64,000 nucleotides of DNA from an uncultured Bacteroidales bacterium (GCA_902786925.1 CADAEK010000001.1:62001-126000); one strand, 5' to 3'; counted from the stretch's first letter, positions 49,336-59,784 are shown. The notes: generated by a model not told the origin, from the sequence alone. Numbers and translations are program-made.

Positions 49336-50205
49336 ATGAAACGAATTGCCCTATTGTTCCTTGTTGTATGCACTTGGCTCTGCACATATGCGAAGTATGT
49401 AGAGTACACACCAGAAGACAGCGCCCGTGTGGTGCAGTTGCTGGACGAGGCAACAAGGCAGCGAGGCAACGAAAACCGTGTCTTCTATTTTGGCAAGAAG
49501 TTTCTGGGGCTTCCTTATGTGGCTCACACGCTTGAACTGGGCGACTCTGAGCATCTCATTGTCAATCTTCATGAACTGGACTGCACCACTTTCGTCGAGA
49601 CGGTGGTGGCGCTTGCGTTGTGTGACTTGCAGGACAAACGCACCTTTGACGATTTCTGTGACAATCTCACCCGCATCCGGTTCCGTCAGGGCCAAATGAC
49701 CGACTACACTTCACGCCTCCATTATTTCACATGGTGGGCCGAAGACAACGAGCAACTGGGCATCGTGAAGGACATCGCTCCTCAATCGGCTCCTTGGGGA
49801 GCTTTCACAGCTGTGCAGACCATCAACATTAACTACATGTCTGCTCATCCCACATTATACAAGCAGCTGAAGAACCACCCCGAGTTTGTGCCCGCCATCG
49901 AAGCGTATGAACAGGCCAGCAACGGGAAAAGGTTCCGCTTTATTCCTAAGCAGAATCTGGCTTGGAAGCAAAGCAACGCATTGAAGGCGGTGAAAGATGG
50001 CGACATCGTGGCCATGCTGACCAACAACGACGGTCTTGACACCCGTCACATCGGCATCGCCTTTTGGCAGAACGGGCGTCTCCATCTGCTCCATGCCTCA
50101 AGCCTCTACAAGAAAGTGCTCATGAGCAAGGAGACTTTCTACCAATATGAGATGAAGCAGCCTAAGCACACAGGCATTCGAGTGTTTAGGATGGTTGAGA
50201 ATTAA
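49336..50205 (+). CDS. DUF1460 (N-acetylmuramoyl-L-alanine amidase-like) exported protein
   Basis: A 289-residue NlpC/P60-like cysteine hydrolase, exported (signal peptide about 1-19), probably acting on peptidoglycan fragments. The catalytic cysteine is Cys83 in ELDCTTFVET. The partner histidine is likely in GLDTRHIGIAFW, and the ending LHASS...KKVLMS is typical of DUF1460. Structures of the family show amidase activity on muropeptides; the activity of this one is inferred. The ferredoxin-like gene follows after 11 bp. Confidence 0.87.
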   Translation: MKRIALLFLVVCTWLCTYAKYVEYTPEDSARVVQLLDEATRQRGNENRVFYFGKKFLGLPYVAHTLELGDSEHLIVNLHELDCTTFVETVVALALCDLQDKRTFDDFCDNLTRIRFRQGQMTDYTSRLHYFTWWAEDNEQLGIVKDIAPQSAPWGAFTAVQTININYMSAHPTLYKQLKNHPEFVPAIEAYEQASNGKRFRFIPKQNLAWKQSNALKAVKDGDIVAMLTNNDGLDTRHIGIAFWQNGRLHLLHASSLYKKVLMSKETFYQYEMKQPKHTGIRVFRMVEN

Positions 50206-50216
50206 AGGCAAGAGAT

Positions 50217-50912
50217 ATGATATATTGTTTTTCCGGTACGGGCAACAGCCAATGGGTGGCTGATAAACTCCAAGGACTGCTCCAAGATGAGACAGACTCT
50301 TTTGGACTCATCTTTCCTATCTACGCATGGGGCGTTCCTAAAGTGGTTACACAGTATATCCAGAAGCATTTGGAGGAAATCAAGACTGCCAAGTACGTAT
50401 GGGCCGTCATGACTTGTGGAGATGACATCGGTTATGCCGATACCATCCTCAACCAACTGCTGGAGGGAAAGCTGGATGCAGCTTTCTCGGTCCACATGCC
50501 TAACACGTATGTGTGTCTGCCTGGCTTTGACGTTGACCCCTACGATGTGGCGAAAGCTAAGGTGCAAGAGACCTTGAAACGCTTGCCCGCCATTGCCGAA
50601 AGCATCGGAAAGCGTGAGAGAAAGACAGAAGTGGTAAGAGGAGGTGCTGCTTGGCTGAAGACATACGTGCTACGTCCTGTCTTCAACCGTTTCCTCGTCA
50701 CTGACAAATATTTTCACACAAATATACACTGCATACACTGCAAGCGCTGTGTCCGTGAGTGTCCTCAAGGCAACATCACCCTCGATGCAGATGACAATAT
50801 TCGTTGGAAGCATGAGAACTGCACGGGTTGTCTCCGATGCTATCACCGGTGCCCCTGCCACTCAGTACACTTCGGCATCTTCACCAAAAACAAGGGACAA
50901 CACCATCTGTAA
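50217..50912 (+). CDS. EFR1-family ferredoxin/flavodoxin-like protein
   Basis: A 231-residue cytosolic electron-transfer protein. Residues 1-150 are flavodoxin-like (YCFSGTGNSQWVADKL binds FMN phosphate). The C-terminal part has two [4Fe-4S] motifs, CIHCKRCVRECP and CTGCLRCYHRCP. This domain order is that of the EFR1 family. Its partner is unknown. It lies 11 bp after the DUF1460 gene and 13 bp before the B3/4 gene. Confidence 0.88.
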   Translation: MIYCFSGTGNSQWVADKLQGLLQDETDSFGLIFPIYAWGVPKVVTQYIQKHLEEIKTAKYVWAVMTCGDDIGYADTILNQLLEGKLDAAFSVHMPNTYVCLPGFDVDPYDVAKAKVQETLKRLPAIAESIGKRERKTEVVRGGAAWLKTYVLRPVFNRFLVTDKYFHTNIHCIHCKRCVRECPQGNITLDADDNIRWKHENCTGCLRCYHRCPCHSVHFGIFTKNKGQHHL

Positions 50913-50925
50913 GCACTTTTTCCCC

Positions 50926-51591
50926 ATGAAAGTAATCGTATCAAATGAGATAGAGCAAATCTGCCCTGAATTTGTCGGAGCATGTCTAGAGGCTGAGGTG
51001 GTCAATTCACCTTACAATGAAGCATTGTGGACAGAGATTAGCTTATTGGGAGAACGGTTCCGTAAAGAATTGACCACAGAATCGCTGAAGGAGTTGACCA
51101 GCATATCGGCCACCAGAAGAGTGTACAGGGCTTGTGGCAAAGACCCTTCCAGATACCGTCCGGCTTCCGAGGCGCTGATACGCCGCATGCTCCAAGGCAA
51201 GGAACTCTACCAAAGAGACACGCTTGTTGACCTCATCAATCTGGCATCCATTGCCTACGGATACAGCATCGGAGGCTTTGATGCAGACAAATTTGTAGGT
51301 GATACACTCACTTTAGGCATCGGACGTGAAGGAGAACCGTATGAAGGCATCGGACGTGGCTTCATCAATATTCATGGTCTGCCCGTGTATCGTGACGAGC
51401 AAGGCGGTGTGGGAACTCCCACAAGCGATAATGAACGGACGAAGATGACCCTTGGAACCCGTCACTTACTCGTTCTCATCAACGGCTATGACGGCAACGA
51501 GCAACGCGTCCGCGACAATGCAACTTACATACAAACCTTGCTCCAGAGATATGCACAAAGCGATGGAGGTTCTTTCTTTATTTACAGATAA
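50926..51591 (+). CDS. B3/B4 tRNA-binding domain protein
   Basis: A 221-residue stand-alone B3/B4 domain, as found in the beta subunit of phenylalanyl-tRNA synthetase, where it acts in editing. Family features: ISATRRVYRACGKDPSRYRP, LVDLINLASIAYGYSIGGFD and TRHLLVLINGYDG near the end. Such free-standing domains are thought to hydrolyse or bind mischarged tRNA; the role here is not certain. The ATG at 50926 gives the conserved start; the open frame extends upstream into the previous gene. Confidence 0.85.
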   Translation: MKVIVSNEIEQICPEFVGACLEAEVVNSPYNEALWTEISLLGERFRKELTTESLKELTSISATRRVYRACGKDPSRYRPASEALIRRMLQGKELYQRDTLVDLINLASIAYGYSIGGFDADKFVGDTLTLGIGREGEPYEGIGRGFINIHGLPVYRDEQGGVGTPTSDNERTKMTLGTRHLLVLINGYDGNEQRVRDNATYIQTLLQRYAQSDGGSFFIYR

Positions 51592-51670
51592 GCACCGACC
51601 AAAGACAAAGTGCTGTGGATAGATAATGAGGATTCAAGAAATACGATGGCCTTGCATACAAGGAAACGAA

Positions 51671-51706
51671 AATAGCCATAAAGTCGAATGGGACTTTATG
51701 GCTATT
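51671..51706. terminator. Two-way terminator
   Basis: A 15-bp perfect stem (AATAGCCATAAAGTC and its complement) with a 6-base loop between the convergent B3/B4 and tamL genes. Confidence 0.85.
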
Positions 51707-51738
51707 TGTTATGCTATACTTGCTTGAGGAAGGAACCA

Positions 51739-54117
51739 TCAGAATGGATAGCCTACTGCAAAGTGGAAACCGAGGCTGTCTTTGAACTTGCGCATGTTGT
51801 AGTAGGAGGATTTTCCCGTATCGTAAGGGGAATGGATGCCGACACCGACATCAAAACGAAGAATCAGGAACTCAAGGTCGTAGCGAATACCTGCGCCTGT
51901 ACCTACTGCCAAAGACTTGAAAAAGCCACCGTCTCCAAAGCGTCCACCCGGATGCTGGTCGTCACCATGCATGAGCCACACATTACCTGCATCGAGGAAG
52001 AGAGCGCCCTGAAGAGCCTTGACCAAAGGGAAACGATACTCTGCATTCATTTCCAACTTCATGTCACCTGATTGGTCTAGATAAGTGCCACGACCATTAG
52101 TGTCTTGGTAACGACCAGGGCCAATGCTGCGCACGGCAAAGGCACGGATGCTGTTGGCACCACCAATGTAGAAGAGCTCGCTATAGGGGGCATAGTTAGA
52201 GTTTCCATAAGTCCAAATACCACCCAAAAGCACACGCGTGGCAATAGAGGTCTTATCCGAAAGATGGAATGTATTCTTGAGGGTAAACAGGAACTTGAGG
52301 AACTGTGAATATTGAGTGAAGAGCAACTTCTTGTCCTTCTGATAATAGTCAAAGCCCAACAAAGAGTTGGTTAGATTGAGGAAGTTGCCTGATTCCTTCA
52401 CCGTGCCCTCAAAGTGCATGGAGTGCGGAATACGATTGTTCCAGGTGTTATCGTAGATGATGGAATACTGCATGGCAGGAATGAACTGGTCACGCAACGA
52501 GACATAAAGGGCGGAGTTGCGTGACACAATAGAGTCAAAACGGGCCGTCGTTTCCTGCATTTTGTTGTAGGAAATGGTGAAGGGAGAGAGTTGATGGCTC
52601 CATGAGCGTGAAGTTTGGAAGCCATACGTGGCTTCTGCCATGAAGGACATCAGACGGTAGTAGTTAGCACGGTTCAGTTGATTGACATTCACACGGAAAC
52701 GTGTGGATGTGGGATACTTGTAGAAACGCTTGTTGAGCCAAGGGAAAGCAATCCAAGGATAAGCCAGAGAGATGTCAGCGCCTATCTCGTAGGAGTCTAT
52801 ACGCTTATTTTGGCCAAACTGCTTTTGGGTCTGCCACTCGTAACTTCCTTTCAGCCCCACAGAAAGTGTCTCACCGTGATGGAAGGCGTTACGCTTGGAG
52901 AGGGTAATGCCCAAGTTGGGGCCTATCTGTGAATTGGACTTTTGAGTGATGTTGAAGTCTATCTCCGTGTCCATCAGCTGGTCAAGCGTCAGGTCAAGGC
53001 GGATATCAATGGTATCGGACGCCAGTGCCTGCTGGGAGTTGAGAACAGAAAGGCTATCTGTAGCCTCGCGCTGCGTAAACGTGAATTTGACACCAGAAAA
53101 GATGTCCATACTGTGCAGGTTAGCCAATGTCTGGTCCACGCTGGATTGATTAAACAGCTGCCGGCGTCGGAACTTAAAATTCTTGAATAGCACACGGGGA
53201 GCAATCGGCATGCGATCTCCTTGGTATGCCACTTTTAAGCTGCGCATCACGAGCGAGTCATCGTAGGTGTTTGTAGTACCAGCCGCACGACGCTTCACAC
53301 CCTCACTGCTACGCATGTTCTGACGGATGTATGTGCTCACCTTTCCGAAATAGTACTGCCGCTTGGCTTTCTCTGGCATATCCCAATCTGCAGCCACCAA
53401 AAGGTTTACCCGATACGGGGTATTGACGGAGTCGGCAAGATATGTGACATAATCTGGCCTGTAATAATAAAAGCCATTGTTGCGAAGAGCCGTGACGATA
53501 CGAGTCTTCTCATTGGTGAGGTCAAGGGTGGAAAACTGAGAGCCCTTCCGTATGTATGGCTCGTCTATAGAAGAGTGAATGATGCTGTCCTCCAACTCAG
53601 GGAAGGCATAACGGATGCTGTCGAACAGATAGGGTTGCCCTAACTTCACGTCGTAAGCAATCTTTTGCTTCTTCGGATTTTTCTGTTCAACAATCTCATA
53701 ACCCACCTTTCCTCTGAAATAGCCGTAGTTCTGCAGGAGGTTGGTAGCCACTTTCACACGCGTCTCTGGCGACACATGAGTCATAGTCACCGGCTGCGCA
53801 GCAAACGAATTAAACATCCACTTGTTAAAGCCGACACGTGGCTGGTTCACATAGGCATTGTACACCCACAAACCGACCTGTAAAGGAGAGCGAGCAAATG
53901 AACTACCCATGAAAGAGCCATTTGGTGCATAGTCAAGCGCAGCTTGTACTTCCAGAAGGGCATTCTCTTCCTCTGTTGTACCCAGCTTATCATGCACTTT
54001 CACCCTGTCTATACCTGTATAGAGGACCTCGCCTTCTGGCAGGTTGGAGGTGGTGGAGCATGCAGCCTGCACCAGTGCCACTATTATATATAATATGTAT
54101 AGTAATTGCTTCTTCAT
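51739..54117 (-). CDS. tamL: TamL-type outer-membrane lipoprotein (BamA/TamA family)
   Basis: A 792-residue Omp85-family protein. The N-terminus is a lipoprotein signal (QAACSTTSNLPEG), a feature that distinguishes Bacteroidota TamL from TamA. POTRA domains follow (about 25-330), then a C-terminal 16-strand barrel (from about 400: DIRLDLTLDQLMDTEIDFNIT, SLGFHFAVGYPF at the end). With TamB it should help insert or transport outer-membrane proteins and lipids. Its ATG overlaps the tamB stop codon by 4 bp (ATGA), so the pair is translationally coupled. Confidence 0.92.
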   Translation of the reverse strand: MKKQLLYILYIIVALVQAACSTTSNLPEGEVLYTGIDRVKVHDKLGTTEEENALLEVQAALDYAPNGSFMGSSFARSPLQVGLWVYNAYVNQPRVGFNKWMFNSFAAQPVTMTHVSPETRVKVATNLLQNYGYFRGKVGYEIVEQKNPKKQKIAYDVKLGQPYLFDSIRYAFPELEDSIIHSSIDEPYIRKGSQFSTLDLTNEKTRIVTALRNNGFYYYRPDYVTYLADSVNTPYRVNLLVAADWDMPEKAKRQYYFGKVSTYIRQNMRSSEGVKRRAAGTTNTYDDSLVMRSLKVAYQGDRMPIAPRVLFKNFKFRRRQLFNQSSVDQTLANLHSMDIFSGVKFTFTQREATDSLSVLNSQQALASDTIDIRLDLTLDQLMDTEIDFNITQKSNSQIGPNLGITLSKRNAFHHGETLSVGLKGSYEWQTQKQFGQNKRIDSYEIGADISLAYPWIAFPWLNKRFYKYPTSTRFRVNVNQLNRANYYRLMSFMAEATYGFQTSRSWSHQLSPFTISYNKMQETTARFDSIVSRNSALYVSLRDQFIPAMQYSIIYDNTWNNRIPHSMHFEGTVKESGNFLNLTNSLLGFDYYQKDKKLLFTQYSQFLKFLFTLKNTFHLSDKTSIATRVLLGGIWTYGNSNYAPYSELFYIGGANSIRAFAVRSIGPGRYQDTNGRGTYLDQSGDMKLEMNAEYRFPLVKALQGALFLDAGNVWLMHGDDQHPGGRFGDGGFFKSLAVGTGAGIRYDLEFLILRFDVGVGIHSPYDTGKSSYYNMRKFKDSLGFHFAVGYPF

Positions 54118-57100
54118 TGCTGCGTTACATTCCTGTCTGTGATTTCCCTTTCATGGTTGTCCTCTTGTGCTCCGCTTTCTGGCGCTTGCTCCCTTCTCCT
54201 CATCGGAGGAACTTCTTCCTTCTTCTTACGCCAGATAAATAGGTCGGAGAACTTGTCCATCTTCTTGCGCAACAGCACACCTGCACCATTCTTGTCCAAC
54301 TCTCCTTCAATCAAGTTTGAGTAGTCCTTTTCATGGAAGAGCCGCACATACTGCGTGCCACCATTGTCAAGCCTCCACTCTAATGAGACGTCATCAATGT
54401 AGGCACCAGATTCGTGATACTGTTCACTACCGCCATCGGAGCTTACCTTACCTCCAATCACCACATTGAGTCGGTCTGAGAAGAAGCGGCGCGAGAATTT
54501 GAACGAGTAATCGGTTCGGGTGGTTCCGTCATCACGCGTGGTCTGTTCCATGCCCACGTTCACATCCACCATCGTGGACATCGCCTTGCCTGCGATGTTG
54601 TTAATTTCGTTCTGCAAGAAACTGTTCAACGCATTGCCTGCTGTGAAGCCTTTCTTGTTTGAGCCTGAGAGGTACATGCCGGTGGCAAGCATGCCTACGG
54701 CCAACTTGTTCTTTTCCTCAGCCGAGCAAGCAGCCAGTTCGTTCTGAACGGTAATATCTTCAGGCGCATCGATGATGAACTCCAGTCCCATGTTCGAGAG
54801 CGTGTTCGAGATCTTCAAACCCGCATCGAATGCTACGCTTCGACTGGTTCCATCGCTTTCACCCACGGTTGTCTTCACACGCTCAGTAGCTGTGATGTTA
54901 AGCACAGGATTAGCAGGTTCGCCAGCAAACTCGATGTATGAACCATTATGGATGGTAAAGGTTTTCAACGGAATTACCGGGAGAGTGTATTTCATCTCAC
55001 CCTCATTGATGGTATAGCGGCCCTGCATGTTCAGCACACCTTCAGGCGTGTAGGTCATGGTGACAGAGCCACCTCCTTGCACCTTCACGTAACTCTCATG
55101 GTCAGCAGAAAGGTCTGCATTCAGTTTGGCACCGTCCTCAATGCTGAGTGTCAGGTTCATATCCATACCCATAAAGGTCTTCTTCACCATTTCGTCACGA
55201 GGTGGTGGAGGAGCGTTGAAATCGATAAATGTCACGATATCTTCCAGACGGTCCGTCTGATAAAGAGGCGTATCTGTCAGCACATAAGTGATGTTGGTCG
55301 TAGGCAATACACGCACCATGCCACGCACCGTCATGTCTTGCGTAGAGCCCAGCACACGCACGAAAAAGTCGCCATACATATCACCATACAGAAGCGATTT
55401 GGCTGCAGGCTTTGCTTCTATCACGTGAAAATTGCGTCCCATCAGCGAGAGCGACATAAATATTTCTGAGAAGTCAGCGAAATCCACATAACCGTTCAGC
55501 GTAAGCGGATTGTCATCAGCACCATAGAACTTGAAGGCATTGAAGTCCACGCGGCTATTGTTGAATGGTATGGGCTGATTATCCAATGCCAAGTCAATAC
55601 TATAAGGCCTAGAGAGCACATGCACATCCTTCGGTTGCAGAGCACCATTGAAGAGCAAAGCACTCATTGGTCCTGTCACCTTCAGGTTACCAGCCAAGAG
55701 ACCGTTGAAGGCCAATAACTGGTTCGGCATGAATGCGTCGAACATCGACATGGGCACATCCATGAAGGCCATATTAGCATCAAGAGCACCCTCTCCTTCC
55801 GCCAGATATGTACCATCCAACTGAATCACATCACGGTCATCAAGGGCCAGTGTTGCATCCACCGTATGCATCGTCTCTCCCTGTGGCATATAGGTGAAGC
55901 GAGTGCCCACATTGCCCACAGACATACCTTCATAAGTAAAGCGGTTCACATCCAGTGTTCCCTCCACCATGAAGTTCTCGCCTTGGTCTATGTAGGTAGC
56001 ATCTGCCGCCAGCATGCCCGTCATGTTAGGCAATCCCGGAATAGGCACCACCGTCAGGATTTCCTTCAGGTTCACGTCATTCACAATCACATTGGCGATT
56101 TGCTTACCAATGTCACTCTCATCGGCATACACGGCCACATAAGCGCTATCAGTCATGCTGGCCAGACGCACATCTGCCATGATAGGCCGATTAGGACGGG
56201 TAACTATGTAGTTGTCGCTATTCAGAGCGAACTCACGATACGCAATAATAGGATGCTGTGGATAAAGGCTGAAGGTCACACATGAATCATTGGCCACACC
56301 ATTCACACCCAAATCAATGCCCTTCTTTCCCTGTTTATCGAAGAAGGTGAGATGAGCATCCACTTCATCCGCCTTCAGGAATCCATCCACATAAGCACGG
56401 AAAGCAGGCAGCAACAACTGTTCCTTACACTGCACGCCCACGTGGTAATCCAACTTCGCAGAATCTTGTGCCAAGTCAAAGAAGGCGGTATCAATCTTTA
56501 CACTATCCGTCTTGAAGGAATACACATGTCCTTTACCCATCAAACCTGTTTCAGGAGATGCTTCCACATGCGCCACAAATTCATCGAATTGTATGCCATA
56601 CACTTTCAGCACGTCCATCAACGGATTCTGCTTGCCGGCAGAGGCATGCACCCACAGTTCGGGCAAGTAGGAGCGCAAGACATTCAAGTCCACATCACGC
56701 TTCTTGAACTGTTTCATCGTTTCCTTCTCCAGCTTCTCTATCTTGGGCATCAGGTTAAACATGTTGTTTGGGGTGAAGAACGAGAAATCCAAGTCGCCTG
56801 TTTGCAGCATGGCAAACGTAGTGTCCTTCTTGGCCTCAGCCTTCAAGTCGAAAGTCTCTGTCAAGATGCTGTCGTTACCCAGTTTCAAACTCAGCGCATC
56901 AATGTGGGAATCCACACGGAAGAGCTTGTCCATGTTATAGGAGAGTTCCACTGTTCCGCTCGTGCTGGCCTGCAACACATCCTCACTGAAGCCCATAGCT
57001 TGAGCATCCAGCCAAGGCAATTGAAGATTCAGCAAGCCCTTCAACAGATTCTTCTTCAGTTCACCGTCAAACGTCAGGTCTGTCTGCACCTGATTATTAT

Positions 57101-58691
57101 CGGCTGTCAAATCCAGCAGCACCTTTCCACCCTTCTTCGTCGCATTAGCTGTGATGTTGCTCAAGTTCATCTTTCCCATGCGGGCATCAGTCAGCAAAAC
57201 ATCCGCCTCCAGAGTTGTAGAGGGCGAGAAGAAGTCAAACCCATGGCCGGAAGCCTTCATATGTCCCGACAGCATCGTCTGTTCCGCCATCGGCACAAAG
57301 CGATTGAGCACAAACTGATGCAGTCTGACATCGGCTCGATATGCCTCCTGTGCCATCACATAACTTGCCTCAATGTCAGCTTTTCCGCCACGCAAATCTT
57401 CTGCCTTCAGCTTCGTCTCCAATGACAAGTCGTCCACTACATTCCACAACATTGCCTTACCATCCACCTGAGCCAGTCCTGGCACTTTCAGATAGAGCGT
57501 GCTCACATCGAGTGCCTTCAGGTTGCCTTCAGCCTTAAGCTGCACCTCCGAAGGGCGCACGGGCAACCATTGGTTCATCATTGAACACACATCGCGCGTG
57601 TCCGGACCTCCCATACGGGTAAAGAACAAGATGTCGCCTTTGCCCACTTGCCCTTCACTCACTACAGAGAACTGGCCTGGATTCTCCTCATCAAAGGCAT
57701 CCAAATCCATCTTATAGGCAGTAGTCAAGTCGCTGTCCGCCGTCTTCAAATGAAGCTTCGGAATGGTCAGCGACAGAGAATCCATCTCCAATCGGCACGT
57801 CGTCTCCTGAATGGTCAAGCCCGATTGCTCAACAGCAGCAAATTGGCTCAAGCGCATTGAGAGGTCCTTACCCACCGCCGAAAGCGAATCCACCCGAAGG
57901 TGAATGTCGTCAAACAGCAAATGGTTAGGGTCAAGTTGCTGAGGTAGCTGAGGTTCCTTCTGGCGGTCATAAGCCACCATCGACTCTTGCATCTCCAGCC
58001 AATCCACCTTATACGCCCCTTCCTTCAAGTCAAGGAAAGCCTTCGTCTGCAGGTTGCCAATATCAGCAGCCACCCAGGTGCTGTCCGCATTCGGTGTCAG
58101 CAACACGTTCAGCTTCACTCGCTTCAGTTGCAAGTCATCCAGCTGCACACGCCAATCAATCGTAGTCGTGTCCTCAGGCACCGAGTCTGCCAAGATGACC
58201 GTCAAGTCGGCATCTCTCAGCAGAGCCTCATTTATCACAGCAAGCCCATTCTTGATGTCCGTACTGTGAGAATTGAGACTGAGTTCGGCAAGGTTACCCT
58301 TCAACACACACAAGTCAATCATTCCCTTCGTGTTCAACTTGGCATCATACAGATGGACTCCATCCACCTCCGCCTCCAGCCGGAACAGCGGCAAAGCCCT
58401 CACGCTCACATCCAGTTCTCGCGCATCCAGCAGCGTGTCGCCCTCATCTACCGCCAGCACCCCTCCCATCGAAAGGTCAAGCGGGAACTTCAGACACACA
58501 CGCTCCACCGACACCTCCATGCCCGTTTCCTCACTCAGCATCTCAGCGGCCTTATCCACCGCATACTTTTGGACAGGAGGCACATAAATCAGCACGAAAA
58601 GCAACAATAACAAGAAGATTGGAGTTAGCACCATTCCCAAGAGAATGCGCCAACTCCAACCTACAAGCGTATACTTTCCGTACTTCTTCAT
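54114..58691 (-). CDS. tamB: TamB (translocation/assembly module, AsmA-like)
   Basis: A 1525-residue protein with one N-terminal membrane anchor (about residues 10-35). A long chain of beta-rich repeats follows, of the bridge-like, lipid-transfer AsmA/TamB type. The conserved TamB C-terminal domain is recognisable around FTIHNGSYIEFAGEPANPVLNITATERVKTTV and NPVLNI. It would span the periplasm between the inner membrane and TamL. The ATG at 58691 is used; a TTG nine bases earlier is less likely. Heptamer inverted repeats lie directly upstream. Confidence 0.94.
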   Translation of the reverse strand: MKKYGKYTLVGWSWRILLGMVLTPIFLLLLLFVLIYVPPVQKYAVDKAAEMLSEETGMEVSVERVCLKFPLDLSMGGVLAVDEGDTLLDARELDVSVRALPLFRLEAEVDGVHLYDAKLNTKGMIDLCVLKGNLAELSLNSHSTDIKNGLAVINEALLRDADLTVILADSVPEDTTTIDWRVQLDDLQLKRVKLNVLLTPNADSTWVAADIGNLQTKAFLDLKEGAYKVDWLEMQESMVAYDRQKEPQLPQQLDPNHLLFDDIHLRVDSLSAVGKDLSMRLSQFAAVEQSGLTIQETTCRLEMDSLSLTIPKLHLKTADSDLTTAYKMDLDAFDEENPGQFSVVSEGQVGKGDILFFTRMGGPDTRDVCSMMNQWLPVRPSEVQLKAEGNLKALDVSTLYLKVPGLAQVDGKAMLWNVVDDLSLETKLKAEDLRGGKADIEASYVMAQEAYRADVRLHQFVLNRFVPMAEQTMLSGHMKASGHGFDFFSPSTTLEADVLLTDARMGKMNLSNITANATKKGGKVLLDLTADNNQVQTDLTFDGELKKNLLKGLLNLQLPWLDAQAMGFSEDVLQASTSGTVELSYNMDKLFRVDSHIDALSLKLGNDSILTETFDLKAEAKKDTTFAMLQTGDLDFSFFTPNNMFNLMPKIEKLEKETMKQFKKRDVDLNVLRSYLPELWVHASAGKQNPLMDVLKVYGIQFDEFVAHVEASPETGLMGKGHVYSFKTDSVKIDTAFFDLAQDSAKLDYHVGVQCKEQLLLPAFRAYVDGFLKADEVDAHLTFFDKQGKKGIDLGVNGVANDSCVTFSLYPQHPIIAYREFALNSDNYIVTRPNRPIMADVRLASMTDSAYVAVYADESDIGKQIANVIVNDVNLKEILTVVPIPGLPNMTGMLAADATYIDQGENFMVEGTLDVNRFTYEGMSVGNVGTRFTYMPQGETMHTVDATLALDDRDVIQLDGTYLAEGEGALDANMAFMDVPMSMFDAFMPNQLLAFNGLLAGNLKVTGPMSALLFNGALQPKDVHVLSRPYSIDLALDNQPIPFNNSRVDFNAFKFYGADDNPLTLNGYVDFADFSEIFMSLSLMGRNFHVIEAKPAAKSLLYGDMYGDFFVRVLGSTQDMTVRGMVRVLPTTNITYVLTDTPLYQTDRLEDIVTFIDFNAPPPPRDEMVKKTFMGMDMNLTLSIEDGAKLNADLSADHESYVKVQGGGSVTMTYTPEGVLNMQGRYTINEGEMKYTLPVIPLKTFTIHNGSYIEFAGEPANPVLNITATERVKTTVGESDGTSRSVAFDAGLKISNTLSNMGLEFIIDAPEDITVQNELAACSAEEKNKLAVGMLATGMYLSGSNKKGFTAGNALNSFLQNEINNIAGKAMSTMVDVNVGMEQTTRDDGTTRTDYSFKFSRRFFSDRLNVVIGGKVSSDGGSEQYHESGAYIDDVSLEWRLDNGGTQYVRLFHEKDYSNLIEGELDKNGAGVLLRKKMDKFSDLFIWRKKKEEVPPMRRREQAPESGAQEDNHEREITDRNVTQQ

Positions 58692-58700
58692 AAAAAACAA

Positions 58701-58774
58701 GAATTAGGAATTAGGAATCAGGGATTGTCTCAACCAGCATTGGTTCATTCAACTCCTAATTCCCCATTCCTAAT
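58701..58774. repeat. Inverted heptamer repeats between mdh and tamB
   Basis: GAATTAGGAATTAGGAATCAGG (58701-58722, written here as three heptamer-like words) pairs imperfectly with CTCCTAATTCCCCATTCC-like sequence (58753-58774). An inner AACCA/TGGTT stem is present. It starts 10 bp before the tamB start codon. Confidence 0.75.
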
Positions 58775-58785
58775 CTCTCATTAAA

Positions 58786-59784
58786 TTACAAGTTTGGATT
58801 AATCTTGCTCCACTCCGAAATAGGAGGAACGATGTTCAATGTCACGAGCTCGTCGCGCATCTTACAGAGGTGCTCATAAGAAGCATCCAGCTTAGCCATC
58901 TCCTCAGGAGTGCCAGTAGGCATCTTGTAGGTGCAGCCGTTCGTGTCGAGCGTAGTGTCCATAGCCATCATGATGTGGTTGTACTTCTCGTTGTTCACGT
59001 AAGTACCTGCAGGCCAACGGAACTTCTCGCCACCCATCACAGAGCGAATCATCTCTACAGAGCAGAAAGCAGGGCTCTGCCAAGAGCTGCGGCCACGGAG
59101 CTCGATAATCTTCGCGCCACCCTTCGTCACAGCCACCTTCAGCTGTTCCCATTCCTCCTCAGGAAGAGCAGGAGTGCCGATGAGCTCGTTCAGAGGCTTG
59201 CCAGCCACCTTCACAGCGCTGCCAAACACAGCCATCTGCTCGCCATGACCGCCAAATGTAGCACAACCAGTCACCTCATACTGCTTCACGCCAAACTTCT
59301 TGGCCAAAGCAGACTGCAGGCGAGTAGAGTCGAGTGCAGCCAGCGTAGTCACCTGACCTGGCTTCAAGCCAGAGTACAGCAGCGTAACCAGACCAGTCAA
59401 GTCAGCAGGGTTGAAGATGACAGTCACGTGCTTCACGTCAGGGCAATATGCTTTGATGTTCTTACCCAGGTCTTCAGCAATCTTGCAGTTGCCAGCCAGA
59501 AGGTCCTCGCGGGTCATGCCAGCCTTACGTGGAGCGCCGCCAGAAGAAATGATGTACTTAGCATCCTTGAATGCTTCAGCCACATCCGTAGTAGCGGTGA
59601 GGTTCACACCATCATATCCGCAATGGAACATCTCTTCCATCACGCCCTCCATACCTGGAGCATACACATCATAGAGACACACATTAGGAGTCAGCTTCAT
59701 CGTCAGAGCCAACTGCACCATTGTGGAACCGATAGCGCCACCGGCACCCACAATCACGAGCTTATCGTTAGTCAAAAATCCCAT
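58786..59784 (-). CDS. mdh: Malate dehydrogenase
   Basis: NAD-dependent oxidation of malate to oxaloacetate in the reductive/oxidative branch of the TCA pathway. The 332-residue product has the dinucleotide motif VGAGGAIGSTM and the substrate loop GGAPRKAGMTREDLL with its Arg residues. TVIFNPADLT and the His-containing CATFGGHGEQM active-site region follow. It belongs to the lactate/malate dehydrogenase superfamily; the Bacteroidales malate branch is favoured by context and GGAPRK. The promoter at 59825-59855 is a full consensus match. Confidence 0.92.
   Translation of the reverse strand: MGFLTNDKLVIVGAGGAIGSTMVQLALTMKLTPNVCLYDVYAPGMEGVMEEMFHCGYDGVNLTATTDVAEAFKDAKYIISSGGAPRKAGMTREDLLAGNCKIAEDLGKNIKAYCPDVKHVTVIFNPADLTGLVTLLYSGLKPGQVTTLAALDSTRLQSALAKKFGVKQYEVTGCATFGGHGEQMAVFGSAVKVAGKPLNELIGTPALPEEEWEQLKVAVTKGGAKIIELRGRSSWQSPAFCSVEMIRSVMGGEKFRWPAGTYVNNEKYNHIMMAMDTTLDTNGCTYKMPTGTPEEMAKLDASYEHLCKMRDELVTLNIVPPISEWSKINPNL

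Noticed and set aside
56352-57425. Long plus-strand open frame opposite tamB
   Set aside because: Low-information His/Gln-rich translation typical of an antisense shadow of a GC-balanced gene.
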